Shown one piece after another: positions 34,268 through 42,486 of a DNA stretch of 64,000 nucleotides (its first letter is position 1; every line of letters begins with the position of its first letter). This stretch comes from Candidatus Leptovillus affinis. Its GTDB lineage: Bacteria > Chloroflexota > Anaerolineae > Promineifilales > Promineifilaceae. A model generated the notes under the pieces. That model worked only from the letters and a program-made list of their open reading frames with translations. It was not told the DNA's origin and ran no database searches. The translations under genes and the position numbers were made by a program. The stretch is from assembly GCA_016705235.1 (NCBI GenBank), contig JADIYP010000001.1, forward strand, positions 1,426,001 through 1,490,000, given 5' to 3'.

Positions 34268-35179
34268 TTATTTGCCGGTGAGGAAATCGGGGTGGGTGAA
34301 GGCGGGATGGGGGTAGGTGTAAAAGCCCGCGCCAGTTTTGCGTCCCAGTTTGCCTTCGTCGATGTAGGGTCTGAGAAAGTCGGCGTTGGCGCGCAGTTCA
34401 CGGTCGCCCAGGGTTGTGGCCCAGAAGTCGGTGATTTTCCAAACGGTGTCTATGCCGACCATGTCGGAGATGCCGAAGGGGCCGATGGGGGTTTTCATGA
34501 CGCCCATCCAGGCGCGGTCGATGTCTTCCGGGGCGGCGACGCCTTTGACAGCCAGGGTGAGAGCGGCGGTGTTAAGGGCGCTGAGCATGGCGTTAAACAC
34601 GTAGCCGGAGGATTCTTTGTGCAGGACGATGGGGATCTGCCCGATGCGCTGGGCGAACCCTTCTAGCAGAGTGATAACGGCCGTATCCGTCCCTGGATGC
34701 GGCATGATGTCTACCACGTTGGCCAGCCAGACGGGCAGGTGAAAATGAAAGGCGGCAAATTGCGACGGCCGTCCGGTGGCCGCGGCAAACATCGAGGGCA
34801 GCAGGGTGGAGCTGTTGGTGGTGAAGATGGTGCGTGCCGGGCAAAGCGCATGGAACTGCGCCAGTACCTTGCCCTTCAGCGCCGGGTCTTCGGGCACAGA
34901 TTCGCTGAGTAAATCGACGTCTTGGGCGGCATCGGCGGGAACGGCCGTCCAGCTTATGCGCGCCAGAACTGGCTCCACCTGGTCGGCGGAGCAGCCGCCC
35001 GCGGCCACTATTTCGGCCAGGGCTGCGCTTAGGCGCCGTTCGGCCGTCGGCAGCACGTCGGCCTGAACGTCATAAATGACCACCTGATAGCCGTGCAGGG
35101 CGCATTGCAGGCCAATCTGCTGCCCCATCGTGCCGGCCCCGACAATTAAAATACGTTGAATGGCGTCTAACTCGATCAT
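34268..35179 (-). CDS. 3-hydroxyacyl-CoA dehydrogenase
   Basis: NAD-dependent oxidoreductase of 303 aa catalysing 3-hydroxyacyl-CoA to 3-ketoacyl-CoA in beta-oxidation or butanoate metabolism. The Rossmann motif is ILIVGAGTMGQQIG (about residues 10-23), with an aspartate in YDVQ for NAD. TNSSTLLPS and FHFHLPVWLANVVDIMPH contain the conserved Ser and His region, and GYVFNAML and GPFGISDMVGIDT lie in the C-terminal dimer domain. The ATG at 35179 has GAGG 4 nt upstream. It is a single-function protein without a hydratase fusion. It lies downstream of the GerW-like pair across a GCGTGA repeat array and ends at a strong terminator. Confidence 0.92.
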   Translation of the reverse strand: MIELDAIQRILIVGAGTMGQQIGLQCALHGYQVVIYDVQADVLPTAERRLSAALAEIVAAGGCSADQVEPVLARISWTAVPADAAQDVDLLSESVPEDPALKGKVLAQFHALCPARTIFTTNSSTLLPSMFAAATGRPSQFAAFHFHLPVWLANVVDIMPHPGTDTAVITLLEGFAQRIGQIPIVLHKESSGYVFNAMLSALNTAALTLAVKGVAAPEDIDRAWMGVMKTPIGPFGISDMVGIDTVWKITDFWATTLGDRELRANADFLRPYIDEGKLGRKTGAGFYTYPHPAFTHPDFLTGK

Positions 35180-35218
35180 GCTGCCTCTTTGAATGGTTTT
35201 TAGTTTTGTGGCGATATT

Positions 35219-35326
35219 TGATGCGTGATGCGTGATGCGTGATACGTGATCAAAGAACATCACGCATCACGCATCACGCATCACGTGCCACGCATCACGT
35301 GCCACGTACCACGTGCCACGTCCTCG
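35219..35326. repeat. GCGTGATGCGTGATACGTGA array with inverse arm
   Basis: Direct TGATGCGTGA units run to TGATACGTGA and are followed, after CAAAGAAC, by CATCACGCATCACGCATCAC and then CACGTGCCACGCATCACGTG units. The whole block can fold into a long hairpin. It fills the gap between the GerW-like gene and the dehydrogenase start. Confidence 0.85.
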
Positions 35327-35328
35327 TA

Positions 35329-35757
35329 TTATTTCAGCTCTTCTACGCGGCGGGAAATGCGGCGCAGGGAAACGGCTATCGCCGCCAGCGTGGTGAAGAA
35401 GGCAATGGCGATCTTGGTGGGGTCCATAATCGGCTCTACGCGCACGCCGTCTGGGCCGATGGAGATGGCGGCCACCGGCCGGGCCATCATGCTGCCGCCG
35501 CCACCGCCGCCGCCGCCAAACCCGCCTTCGGCCGAGCCGTCCTCGGCTTGCGGGCCGGTTCCGCCGCCGCCGCCAAAGCCATAGCCCAAACCGCCGATCA
35601 TTTCAGAGGCCATGACGACGGCGTATTCGCCTTGCACAACCGGCTGGCTAAACAGGCTTTCCGGTTTGGCGGCGGTAAACATACGCCCCATCAATTCGTT
35701 GGCCTGGGTCTGGTTGGGAACGGATTCTTTGATAAAGCTGCCCATATCTGGTTTCAT
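35329..35757 (-). CDS. GerW/YtfJ-family protein
   Basis: Protein of 142 aa with the GerW/YtfJ layout: a conserved N-terminal domain (GEYAVVMASEMIGGLGYGFGGGGG), a Gly-rich linker with two long glycine runs, ARPVAAISIGPDGVRVEPIMDPTK and a C-terminal hydrophobic helix. In Bacillus, YtfJ (GerW) is a spore-coat-associated protein needed for germination, but the family is widespread in non-sporulating bacteria. It follows the related small gene at 36049 by about 10 bp on the same strand, so the two form an operon. No sporulation gene other than generic signalling homologues is in the window. Confidence 0.85.
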   Translation of the reverse strand: MKPDMGSFIKESVPNQTQANELMGRMFTAAKPESLFSQPVVQGEYAVVMASEMIGGLGYGFGGGGGTGPQAEDGSAEGGFGGGGGGGGSMMARPVAAISIGPDGVRVEPIMDPTKIAIAFFTTLAAIAVSLRRISRRVEELK

Positions 35758-35767
35758 GTTATCACTC

Positions 35768-36049
35768 CTATTTGTGGGCGCGACGGCCGTATGCCCAGCC
35801 CAACGCCACGATTACTGCGCCCAATCCCCATATCGCCATCAAGGCGAGGCGGGTGGGATCCATTATTTCCACGCGCTCGGTCACGCCATCGGTTTCCAGA
35901 AGAACGGCCGTCGGCCGATTCCACACAAACCCGCCAAACGGCGTATTCAATGACACCACCCACGCTTCCGGGGTGATCGTGCGCTTCCCGGCCACAATCG
36001 GCTGGCCGGTGGATTTGCCAAATTGTAAAAATTTTGGTTTATCTTCCAT
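35768..36049 (-). CDS. Small GerW-associated protein with C-terminal TM helix
   Basis: A 93-aa protein with an 18-residue hydrophobic helix near its end (LALMAIWGLGAVIVALGWAYGRR). Just before it, DGVTERVEIMDPTRLAL parallels DGVRVEPIMDPTKIAI in the adjacent GerW-like protein, which suggests a shared C-terminal module and possible partnership. The ATG at 36049 has GGAGG 8 nt upstream; a GTG at 36064 overlaps that site and was rejected. It is the first gene of the two-gene operon and divergent from the secreted nuclease. Function unknown. Confidence 0.75.
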   Translation of the reverse strand: MEDKPKFLQFGKSTGQPIVAGKRTITPEAWVVSLNTPFGGFVWNRPTAVLLETDGVTERVEIMDPTRLALMAIWGLGAVIVALGWAYGRRAHK

Positions 36050-36068
36050 AAAGCTGACCTCCACTTAG

Positions 36069-36097
36069 AGACCCGATGGGTGCTGCGCATCGGGTCT
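36069..36097. promoter_or_regulatory. 10-bp stem hairpin in the divergent intergenic region
   Basis: AGACCCGATG and CATCGGGTCT flank a 9-nt loop about 20 bp upstream of the small GerW-associated gene and 117 bp upstream of the nuclease start. It could be a 5' UTR structure or an operator; no family is recognised. Confidence 0.4.
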
Positions 36098-36213
36098 TGG
36101 CAGTTCTGCACTATTTGCAAACTCGCTAACCTTCATTCACAATTGTACCGTTGGTTGGGGTAAATCTCATAAATAGTTTTTAGACCTGAACCTTGCTGCT
36201 CAGCGGAGGGCCA

Positions 36214-38682
36214 ATGAACATGTTCCGGTTTGTCTTTTTGGGATTGGTTTTGGGGTGGCTGCTTGTTTTGCCTGTTTCTGCCCAGCCTGTCGCCGGGCCA
36301 CCCGGCGTTTTGATTACCGAAGTGTATTACAACACACCCGGCAGCGATGGCGACGAAGAATGGATCGAGATTGCCAACGTGGGCACGGCCGTTATCGACC
36401 TGTCCGATTACAAAATCGGCGATGAGGAGTTGATTGGCGGGCGCGAAGGCATGAAACGTTTCCCCGAAGGCGCGCTCATTGAGCCGGGACAGGTGGTGAT
36501 TGTGGCGCAAACGGCCGTGGCTTTCCGCGCCCGGTTTGGGTTTAACCCCGACTTTGAAATCCGCGATACCGATGCCCGCGTGCCCGACATGCGCCCCTTC
36601 CTCGTGTGGGCGTCCGGCGACCTGGCCCTGGCGAATGATGGCGATGAAGTGCTGCTGGTGGAGAAAACGGCCGTGCGCGACAGCCTGAATTACGGCGACG
36701 CCCTCACCTTCTTCCGTCCGGCTATCAACGGCGTCTTCAGCGGGCAAAGCATCGAGCGCGTGCCGGCTACCTGTGACACCAATTCCGCCGGGGATTGGCT
36801 GCCCCGCGAACAACCCACTCCCGGCCAACTCACTCTTGAAGGCGACTGTTTGCCGCCGGTTGATCTGGCCGCTGCGGAAAACTTGCCACCAATCGGAACC
36901 ATCCAGGGCAGCGGCGAGTTTTCGCCCTATGTCAATCAGATGGTTGCCTTTCGCGGCGTGGTGACGGGGGTGTATGAAGACCGCAATACGCGGGGAACCA
37001 CCTATTACACGCTGTTTGTGCAAGACGCGCCCGGCGCGGAAGATGGCGATCCGGCGACTGCGGATGGGGTGGCGTTGTTTTTGGGGCGCAAACGGCCGTT
37101 AGCCCACATCGGCGATCAGGTGCGGGTGTCAGGGCTGGTCACCGAGTTTTTCGGCCTGACCGAGCTGGACGCCGACGCCCTGGAAATTGTCGTGGAGGCG
37201 AGCGATCAGCCGCTGCCTGCGCCCATCTTCCTGGATCCGCCGGCCGATAACGCGGCGTTGGCCGCCTATTTCGAGCCGCTGGAAGCGATGCGGGTGATGG
37301 TAGACGGCGCGGCGCAGGTGGTCGGCCCGACGTTTAGCGGCTGCGGCTTTGCCATCGCCCGACCGGAAACGGCCGGTCGGTTTTTGCGCCAGAGCGCCGC
37401 CGATCCCATCGGACGCATCATCCCCATTTTGCACACCAGCGATGTGGACTGCGGCGATTTCCCCAACGTGAAGACCGGCGATGTGGTGGCTGGCCTGGTT
37501 GGCCCGTTGATTTACCATTTTGACCAATTCAAACTTGTGCACCAGCAGACGGCCGATTTGCAAGTAACGGCCGTGCCCTTGCCGCCCATTCCCGCCCCGC
37601 TGCGCGCCGGTCCTGGCCAGTTTAGCGTCAGCACCATCAACCTGGAAAACCATTTCGACGCCATCGACGATACCGGCGACGACGCCGAACCCAAACCGGA
37701 CCTGACCGACATCGGCCTGAAGCAGATGAAGCTGGCGGCGGCGATTGGCCGGACGCTGGGCTGTCCCACGCTGGTGGGCATTCAGGAAGTGGAGAAGGCG
37801 AGCTTGTTGGTGGGGCTGGCCGAGGAAACGGCCGTTGCCTGCGGCTTTGTCTATGACGTGACCCACCTGGAAAGCGCCGACGCGCGGGGCATCGACGTGG
37901 CGCTGTTGAGCGATCCAAACCGCGTGCAGGTGCAGGCGGCCAATCTGCGCCAGACCTGCACAGGCATGGATTTGGGCATTGTGGATGAGACGGCCGTGTG
38001 CCCGGCCGGTCAGTTTCCCCTTTTTTCCCGCGCTCCGCTGCAAGTTGATCTGACCATCGACGGCCAGCCGGTGACGATTTTTGTCAATCATTTCAAGTCT
38101 AAATTGGGCGGCGAGGCGGAAACAGAACCGCAGCGGCTGGCGCAGGCGGCGCACATCAACGCCCTGGTGGCCGCGCAGTTGGCCGCCAACCCGGAGGCGC
38201 GGCTGGTGGCGCTGGGTGATTTTAACGATTATGAATTGTCGCCGACGCTGCTGGCGCTGACGGAAAACGGCCGTCTCGCCAGCGTGTTAGCCCAAGTGCC
38301 CCTGGCGGAGCGATACAGCTATGTGTATGGCGGGGCGGCCCAGTTGATCGACAACCTGCTTGTTTCCCCGGCTCTGGCAGATGGCCTGGCCGCCGTGACC
38401 ATCCAGCACGTCAACGCCGATTACCCGGACAGCCTGAGCCGTGATGTGAGTGCGGCGGGGCTGCCATACAAATCAACCGATCATGATTTGCCGCTGGCGA
38501 TTTTTGGGCTGCCAGGGGTGATGGCCGAAGCAACGGCCGTGCCTACAGCGACACTTTTGCCCCCGGCTGTCGCCCCAGCCGCAGCACCGGGAATGCGCGG
38601 GGTCTGGGTGGCGGGCGCAGGCGGGGTGGCAACGGCCGTATTGCTGGTCGTTGTGTTGGCACGCCGTCGTCAAGGTGGGTAG
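36214..38682 (+). CDS. Secreted, membrane-anchored nuclease (LTD-OB-EEP)
   Basis: Extracellular endonuclease/exonuclease/phosphatase-family enzyme of 822 aa. It has a signal peptide (MNMFRFVFLGLVLGWLLVLP, then VSAQP), a lamin-tail domain (about 30-150; ITEVYYNTPGSDGDEEWIEI), an OB-fold (about 235-340) and an EEP nuclease domain (about 475-780) with GIQEVE, VNHFKSK, GDFND and STDHDLP supplying the metal and catalytic residues. The C-terminus is a TM helix followed by ARRRQGG, a surface anchor. The ATG at 36214 has GGAGGG upstream; the TTG at 36193 is rejected. It probably degrades extracellular DNA for phosphate or nutrients. A predicted leaderless gene begins 10 bp downstream. Confidence 0.92.
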   Translation: MNMFRFVFLGLVLGWLLVLPVSAQPVAGPPGVLITEVYYNTPGSDGDEEWIEIANVGTAVIDLSDYKIGDEELIGGREGMKRFPEGALIEPGQVVIVAQTAVAFRARFGFNPDFEIRDTDARVPDMRPFLVWASGDLALANDGDEVLLVEKTAVRDSLNYGDALTFFRPAINGVFSGQSIERVPATCDTNSAGDWLPREQPTPGQLTLEGDCLPPVDLAAAENLPPIGTIQGSGEFSPYVNQMVAFRGVVTGVYEDRNTRGTTYYTLFVQDAPGAEDGDPATADGVALFLGRKRPLAHIGDQVRVSGLVTEFFGLTELDADALEIVVEASDQPLPAPIFLDPPADNAALAAYFEPLEAMRVMVDGAAQVVGPTFSGCGFAIARPETAGRFLRQSAADPIGRIIPILHTSDVDCGDFPNVKTGDVVAGLVGPLIYHFDQFKLVHQQTADLQVTAVPLPPIPAPLRAGPGQFSVSTINLENHFDAIDDTGDDAEPKPDLTDIGLKQMKLAAAIGRTLGCPTLVGIQEVEKASLLVGLAEETAVACGFVYDVTHLESADARGIDVALLSDPNRVQVQAANLRQTCTGMDLGIVDETAVCPAGQFPLFSRAPLQVDLTIDGQPVTIFVNHFKSKLGGEAETEPQRLAQAAHINALVAAQLAANPEARLVALGDFNDYELSPTLLALTENGRLASVLAQVPLAERYSYVYGGAAQLIDNLLVSPALADGLAAVTIQHVNADYPDSLSRDVSAAGLPYKSTDHDLPLAIFGLPGVMAEATAVPTATLLPPAVAPAAAPGMRGVWVAGAGGVATAVLLVVVLARRRQGG

Positions 38683-38691
38683 AATCGCATT

Positions 38692-39837
38692 GTGACTCAG
38701 CAACAAAACATTCTCATTGTGGATGCCGATAAGGCTTTTGCCTTGCGTCTGGCCAAAGCGCTCAAGGCGCTGGGGTCGATGCGCGTCAGCCTGCTGCCGA
38801 GTGTGCGCGAGGCGGCGCTGCATCTGGTGCAGCGGTCGCAAGACCTGGCCTTCATTCCTGTCTCCCCCGATGACCAGAGCGTGCGTTCTCTGCGCGCGGT
38901 TCAACCCAATCTGCGCCTGGTTCTGATGACGCCAACGCCGGATTATGTGGTGCCGGATTTTTATTCCGGGCTGGTTCAGGCGGTGTTGATCAAATCGTTG
39001 GTAGATGTCGATTTACTGGCGGTGTTGGACCAGGCAAGCGGCCAGCCATTTTTTAGTCCTGGCGAGGAAAAGCCGTTGGCGCGGGTAGAGGATGGTCCGG
39101 ACACGGCCGTGTTGATCGCCGCTTTACAGCAGATTCAACTAGGGCAGTTGTTGCAAACGGTGATTTTTGCTGACGCCACGCAGGTATTAGCCCACTGGGG
39201 CAACCTGAAAGACACCGAAGTCGCCAATGTGGCCCTGCACACCGGCCAGGAATGGCTGAAGGATCAATTCAAGACGCGCGTGCAGTTTTTGCAGCTACCG
39301 CCGCGCGCCGGTGAATGGCTTTTGTATACGGCTTGCCTTGAAAAGAGGTACTTGTTGACCCTGGTGGCCGCGCCAGAAATGCCTCTGGCGCAGTTGCGCC
39401 GTCAGGCGGAACAGCTTACCGTCTATTTGTTAGATGCGCTGCGGGGTATTGCGCCGTTTGTGTCTGTGGCGGAAACGGCGGAAGCGGAGCAAGAGGGCGG
39501 GCAGATGTCGTATGCGATTGTGTGGCGGCCGTTGGTGAGTTTGCCGTCGGCTTTGCACATCCCGCTGCGCCGCGCTCTGGAACGTTTGGCGACGGTGAAT
39601 GGGTGCCGGCTGCGGCATACGGCCGTGCAGCCCGAACTGGTTCACCTGGTTGTTACCTGCCCGCCAGGGCGGGACAGCGCCTGGGCGGCGTATCTCTTCA
39701 AAAACGGCGCCGAAGAAATCATCCAGCAGGAATATGGCGTCGCCGCAAGTTTGTGGGAAACCGGCTATTATGCCGCCGAATCGACCGAACCGTTGACGGA
39801 TGCCGAATTGAACATTTTTATGGAACACAACACCTGA
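38692..39837 (+). CDS. Degenerate receiver-roadblock-like-dead IS200 transposase-fold protein
   Basis: A 381-aa soluble protein with three parts. Residues 1-120 resemble a receiver (ILIVDADKAFALRLAKAL) but lack the phospho-Asp (LAFIPVSPDDQ). Residues about 122-240 look like a roadblock/LC7 fold (TVIFADATQVLAHWG). Residues from about 273 align with the whole Y1/IS200 TnpA domain: YAIVWRPLVSLP, PELVHLVVTCPPG, LWETGYYAAES, NIFMEHN. The catalytic HUH is LVH (first His lost), the nucleophilic Tyr is Phe and the helix Gln is Asn, so strand cleavage is impossible as read. GTG start with TAGAAT ending 6 nt upstream, hence probably leaderless. Domain names are from pattern memory. Confidence 0.7.
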   Translation: MTQQQNILIVDADKAFALRLAKALKALGSMRVSLLPSVREAALHLVQRSQDLAFIPVSPDDQSVRSLRAVQPNLRLVLMTPTPDYVVPDFYSGLVQAVLIKSLVDVDLLAVLDQASGQPFFSPGEEKPLARVEDGPDTAVLIAALQQIQLGQLLQTVIFADATQVLAHWGNLKDTEVANVALHTGQEWLKDQFKTRVQFLQLPPRAGEWLLYTACLEKRYLLTLVAAPEMPLAQLRRQAEQLTVYLLDALRGIAPFVSVAETAEAEQEGGQMSYAIVWRPLVSLPSALHIPLRRALERLATVNGCRLRHTAVQPELVHLVVTCPPGRDSAWAAYLFKNGAEEIIQQEYGVAASLWETGYYAAESTEPLTDAELNIFMEHNT

Positions 39838-39848
39838 AGGAATTCACC

Positions 39849-40451
39849 ATGACAACGCCACAAGTAAATCTGGATGTCTGGTCCGATTTTGTCTGACCAT
39901 ACTGTTTTCTTGTCTCCTCCAGTTTGGAGAAGCTCAAACAATCACATGGCGTAACTGTGCAATGGCGCTCGTTTGAACTGCGTCCGCCCGGTTCGCCGCC
40001 GATGCCGCCGGAATACAGCGCCCGCATTGAGGCGGCGCGTCCCCGGCTCGTGGCTATGGCCCGCGAGCAATATGATCTGGAACTAAACGTCGGTCCGTTT
40101 GGCATCGACAGCCGCCCGGCGCTGATTGGCGCGAAATATGCTGAGGCGCAGGGGGTGGGGGAGGCGTATCACACGGCCGTTTTCCGCGCGTATTGGCAGG
40201 AAGCTCAGGACATTGGCCGCCCGGACGTGCTGGCGGACCTGGCCGCCGGGGTGGGTTTAGACCGCGCGGCCTTTGCCGCAGCGCTGGATGACGCCGGTTT
40301 TCTGGCGCAGATGTTGGCCGATGTGGAGCAGGCGCACGCCTATGGTTTAGGCGGCGTGCCGGCCCTGGTTTACAACAACAAATATCTGGTCAGTGGGGCG
40401 CAGCCCTACGCCGTGCTGGCTCAGGTTGCCGAAAACGTGCTGGCCGAGTGA
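39849..40451 (+). CDS. DsbA/FrnE-family thiol oxidoreductase with in-frame UGA at the active-site Cys
   Basis: The frame opens at ATG 39849 (MTTPQVNLDVWSDFV), meets TGA at 39894-39896 (codon 16), and continues unbroken as PYCFLVSSSLEKLKQSHGV to 40451, 200 codons in all. FrnE-type proteins read xDxxCPWCxxG here, so the TGA stands exactly where the first redox cysteine belongs (U-P-Y-C). The rest is canonical: WRSFELRP, the helical insert and GLGGVPALVYNNKYLVSGAQP with the cis-Pro loop. A candidate bacterial SECIS hairpin lies 25 nt after the TGA. Selenocysteine is the preferred reading; a nonsense mutation is the alternative. It sits 11 bp after the receiver-HUH gene. Confidence 0.75.
39917..39929 (+). 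promoter_or_regulatory. Candidate bacterial SECIS hairpin
   Basis: CTCCA, loop GTT, TGGAG form a perfect 5-bp stem whose apical loop starts with G, 25 nt after the UGA. Known bacterial SECIS elements have a short stem, a G among the first two loop bases and the loop about 16-37 nt from the UGA. An alternative fold pairs TCTCC with GGAGA. Confidence 0.5.
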
Positions 40452-40456
40452 TGGGG

Positions 40457-41209
40457 TCAGGCCGTCAGGAGCGACAAAACGAACCACGCCGCCATCACCA
40501 GCAGGACGAGCGACACGACGATCAGCGCGATTTCGATTTTGGATAGGCCGCTGCTGGGCGCAGCGGTTGGCGATCCGAAGGGATCGGTGTCGGGCGGTGA
40601 CCATGTTGGCGTATCAAAGGACGGGTAGGCGGTGGGTTTGGCCGGTGGGGGAACGGCCGTTTCCGTTTCTGCCCAGCTCTCTTGGCTTAGGTTTGTCCCC
40701 AGCGTCGCGGCAATGATACGGGCGATTTGCTCGTATTGGCGGCGTTGGTACAGGACGGAAAAGAGAAGGATGCCCAGCATGAAAACCAAAAACAGGGCCG
40801 GGATGGCTTCGTTGGCAAGTACAAAGACGAAGAAAAGCGGAAAAAACAGCAGGTAAGAACTGTACAGATAACCGGAAATGGTCATACGGCCGTGCGCCGG
40901 TTCCAGGCGCACCAAGCCTTGCATGGGGTTACGCGAGCCAAAATTATTGCGAAAAGCAAGTTCCGTGGGGCTGAGGGCACGAAACACAACACGCGGACGC
41001 CACCAGGAACCCCGCAAATTTTGCTCCAGGCGCGGAATTTGCGCGGCGATATTGGGGTTGGCGGGTAAGCCGTAGGTGCGGCGCAGCAAGGGCAGGCCAT
41101 ACCGGTAATAAAATGGCGCCCAAAGAGATGACAGCAGCAGCTCTGCCAGGCTGCTGATGATGATCAGAACGACAAACAGGGGGAACAGCGTGAAGAACAA
41201 CGGGGACAT
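40457..41209 (-). CDS. Multi-pass membrane protein of unknown function
   Basis: 250 aa with four predicted TM helices: one N-terminal (MSPLFFTLFPLFVVLIIIS), two central (about 112-155) and one C-terminal (IALIVVSLVLLVMAAWFVL). A Pro/Thr/Ser-rich linker (about 185-225) precedes the last helix. No enzymatic motif is recognised. Its ATG overlaps the stop of the Dabb-domain gene at 41209, so the two are translationally coupled. It is convergent with the DsbA/FrnE gene, with only 5 bp between stops. Confidence 0.75.
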   Translation of the reverse strand: MSPLFFTLFPLFVVLIIISSLAELLLSSLWAPFYYRYGLPLLRRTYGLPANPNIAAQIPRLEQNLRGSWWRPRVVFRALSPTELAFRNNFGSRNPMQGLVRLEPAHGRMTISGYLYSSYLLFFPLFFVFVLANEAIPALFLVFMLGILLFSVLYQRRQYEQIARIIAATLGTNLSQESWAETETAVPPPAKPTAYPSFDTPTWSPPDTDPFGSPTAAPSSGLSKIEIALIVVSLVLLVMAAWFVLSLLTA

Positions 41210-41496
41210 CAGGATTCAAAGTCAACGGCCGTTGACCCTTCGGTCACCGCTCGCATGTAATCCAACACCACCACATGGTCTGGATGCACCTGATACGCTT
41301 GCAAACCCGCCAGATCATCAAAGCGAGCAATCAGCGCCAGATCATAAGAGCGGGCCGACCGGATGACATCCTGCCCCACCTCCAGGCTGCGCAAAGAGGG
41401 CACTTTGCCCGCTAACCCGCGAATTTTCTCGACGGCTCGGTTAATGCTGGCCTCGCTGCGATCTTCCATTTTGAACACAACAACGTGAGTAATCAT
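41209..41496 (-). CDS. Dabb-family (stress-responsive A/B barrel) protein
   Basis: A 95-aa protein of the dimeric alpha/beta-barrel Dabb family: THVVVFKMED at the start, GLAGKVPSLRSLEVGQDV in the middle and YQVHPDHVVVLDYMRAVTEGSTAVDF at the end match family blocks, including the His-Pro motif in HPDHV. Members are small cytoplasmic proteins, some acting as cyclases or ligand-binding proteins; no specific role can be given. It is followed by the membrane protein with overlapping start and stop. Confidence 0.88.
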   Translation of the reverse strand: MITHVVVFKMEDRSEASINRAVEKIRGLAGKVPSLRSLEVGQDVIRSARSYDLALIARFDDLAGLQAYQVHPDHVVVLDYMRAVTEGSTAVDFES

Positions 41497-41543
41497 CCTG
41501 ACCTCCTGATACAGTTCCGATTATGGCCTGAAGGGCGTGGCTG

Positions 41544-42401
41544 TTAGCCGCCAACTTCTACCAGCATTGTATCGTAAGCGAAGCGCAGCGGATAGCCTTC
41601 CGCTTGCAGGTTCTGCTCCAGGCGCAGCAAGTCGTCGTAGCTCAGATTGTCCGGCTCTTCGATGTGGGTCATGATGGCCTGTTTGGGCTGAATCTGGCGC
41701 AGCATGGCCAGGGTTTGGCGAAAGGTCGCCTCGCTTTTCAGCACGGGATGGTCTGGCGGAATGATGCGCTCGCCGGTCCAGACGTTAAATTCCACAATGC
41801 CCATGGGCACGACGGCCAGGTCTACGCCGTGTACAAAGGCGGGCGGCTGCCAGCCTACCAGTTCATCCGGGGCGATGAGGACGCGACGGCCGTTTCCCTC
41901 CACCAAAAAGGCATACACATACGCCTCGGCCACCGGAAACGGCGTGATGGTGTACCCGTTCAGGCTAACCGATTCGCCTTCGTTCAGGTAGTGGATGGCC
42001 ACAGCGCCGATGTGCTGCATGTAGGCAAAGTTTTCCTGCAAACCCAGGTGGCTGGCAAAATCGACGCCCACGCGCGGCGGCAAATAAATATCCGAGGAGC
42101 GATTGCTGCGCGGCCAATGCCGCCAGTCGATATTCATCTCCCAAATGCGGCGGCCGGCCGTGTGGTCCGGGTGCCAGTGGGAGTAAAAACAGGCGGGGAT
42201 GTGTTCCAGGCGCGCCCGGTTGAGCTGTTCGTTGATTTGTTCGGAGGTGTCGATGAGAAAATTGGGGCCATGAACAAAGAGGCCCGGCCCGGAGCGGCTG
42301 TAGGGCACGCCTTTTGCGCGGGCTTCGGTGCATAGGTGGCAGAAGCAGCCGGCCCTGGGCGTGGTAAACGCGCCGCCGCTGCCTAAAAATTCCAGTTTCA
42401 T
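41544..42401 (-). CDS. Metallo-beta-lactamase-fold hydrolase (PhnP-like)
   Basis: A 285-aa MBL-fold metal hydrolase. The N-terminus MKLEFLGSGGAFTTPRAGCFCHLC resembles PhnP and related phosphodiesterases, which carry a Cys pair near the start. The metal motif is SHWHPDHTAGRR (HxHxDH), with a later Asp in IAPDELVG and His in MTHIEE. The ATG at 42401 has AAAGGAGG 4 nt upstream; the longer frame to 42482 passes through non-coding sequence. PhnP cleaves cyclic ribose phosphates in phosphonate metabolism, but no phn genes are near, so only a general phosphodiesterase role is inferred. Confidence 0.88.
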   Translation of the reverse strand: MKLEFLGSGGAFTTPRAGCFCHLCTEARAKGVPYSRSGPGLFVHGPNFLIDTSEQINEQLNRARLEHIPACFYSHWHPDHTAGRRIWEMNIDWRHWPRSNRSSDIYLPPRVGVDFASHLGLQENFAYMQHIGAVAIHYLNEGESVSLNGYTITPFPVAEAYVYAFLVEGNGRRVLIAPDELVGWQPPAFVHGVDLAVVPMGIVEFNVWTGERIIPPDHPVLKSEATFRQTLAMLRQIQPKQAIMTHIEEPDNLSYDDLLRLEQNLQAEGYPLRFAYDTMLVEVGG

Positions 42402-42486
42402 GTTTCCTCCTTTGGAAATAGTTTTAACGCAAAGGCGCAAAGGCGCAGAGAAAAAAATCTGCAAAATCTGCAAAAGCCACAAATTT

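Noticed and set aside
36133..38154. Reverse-strand frames (296 and 341 codons) opposite the secreted nuclease
   Set aside because: His/Gly/Arg-rich shadow translations, and the nuclease has a signal peptide and full catalytic motifs on the other strand.
39924..40451. TTG start at 39924 for the DsbA/FrnE gene
   Set aside because: It removes both active-site residues and the first strand, has no ribosome-binding site, and the upstream frame reads as a correct FrnE N-terminus up to one TGA.
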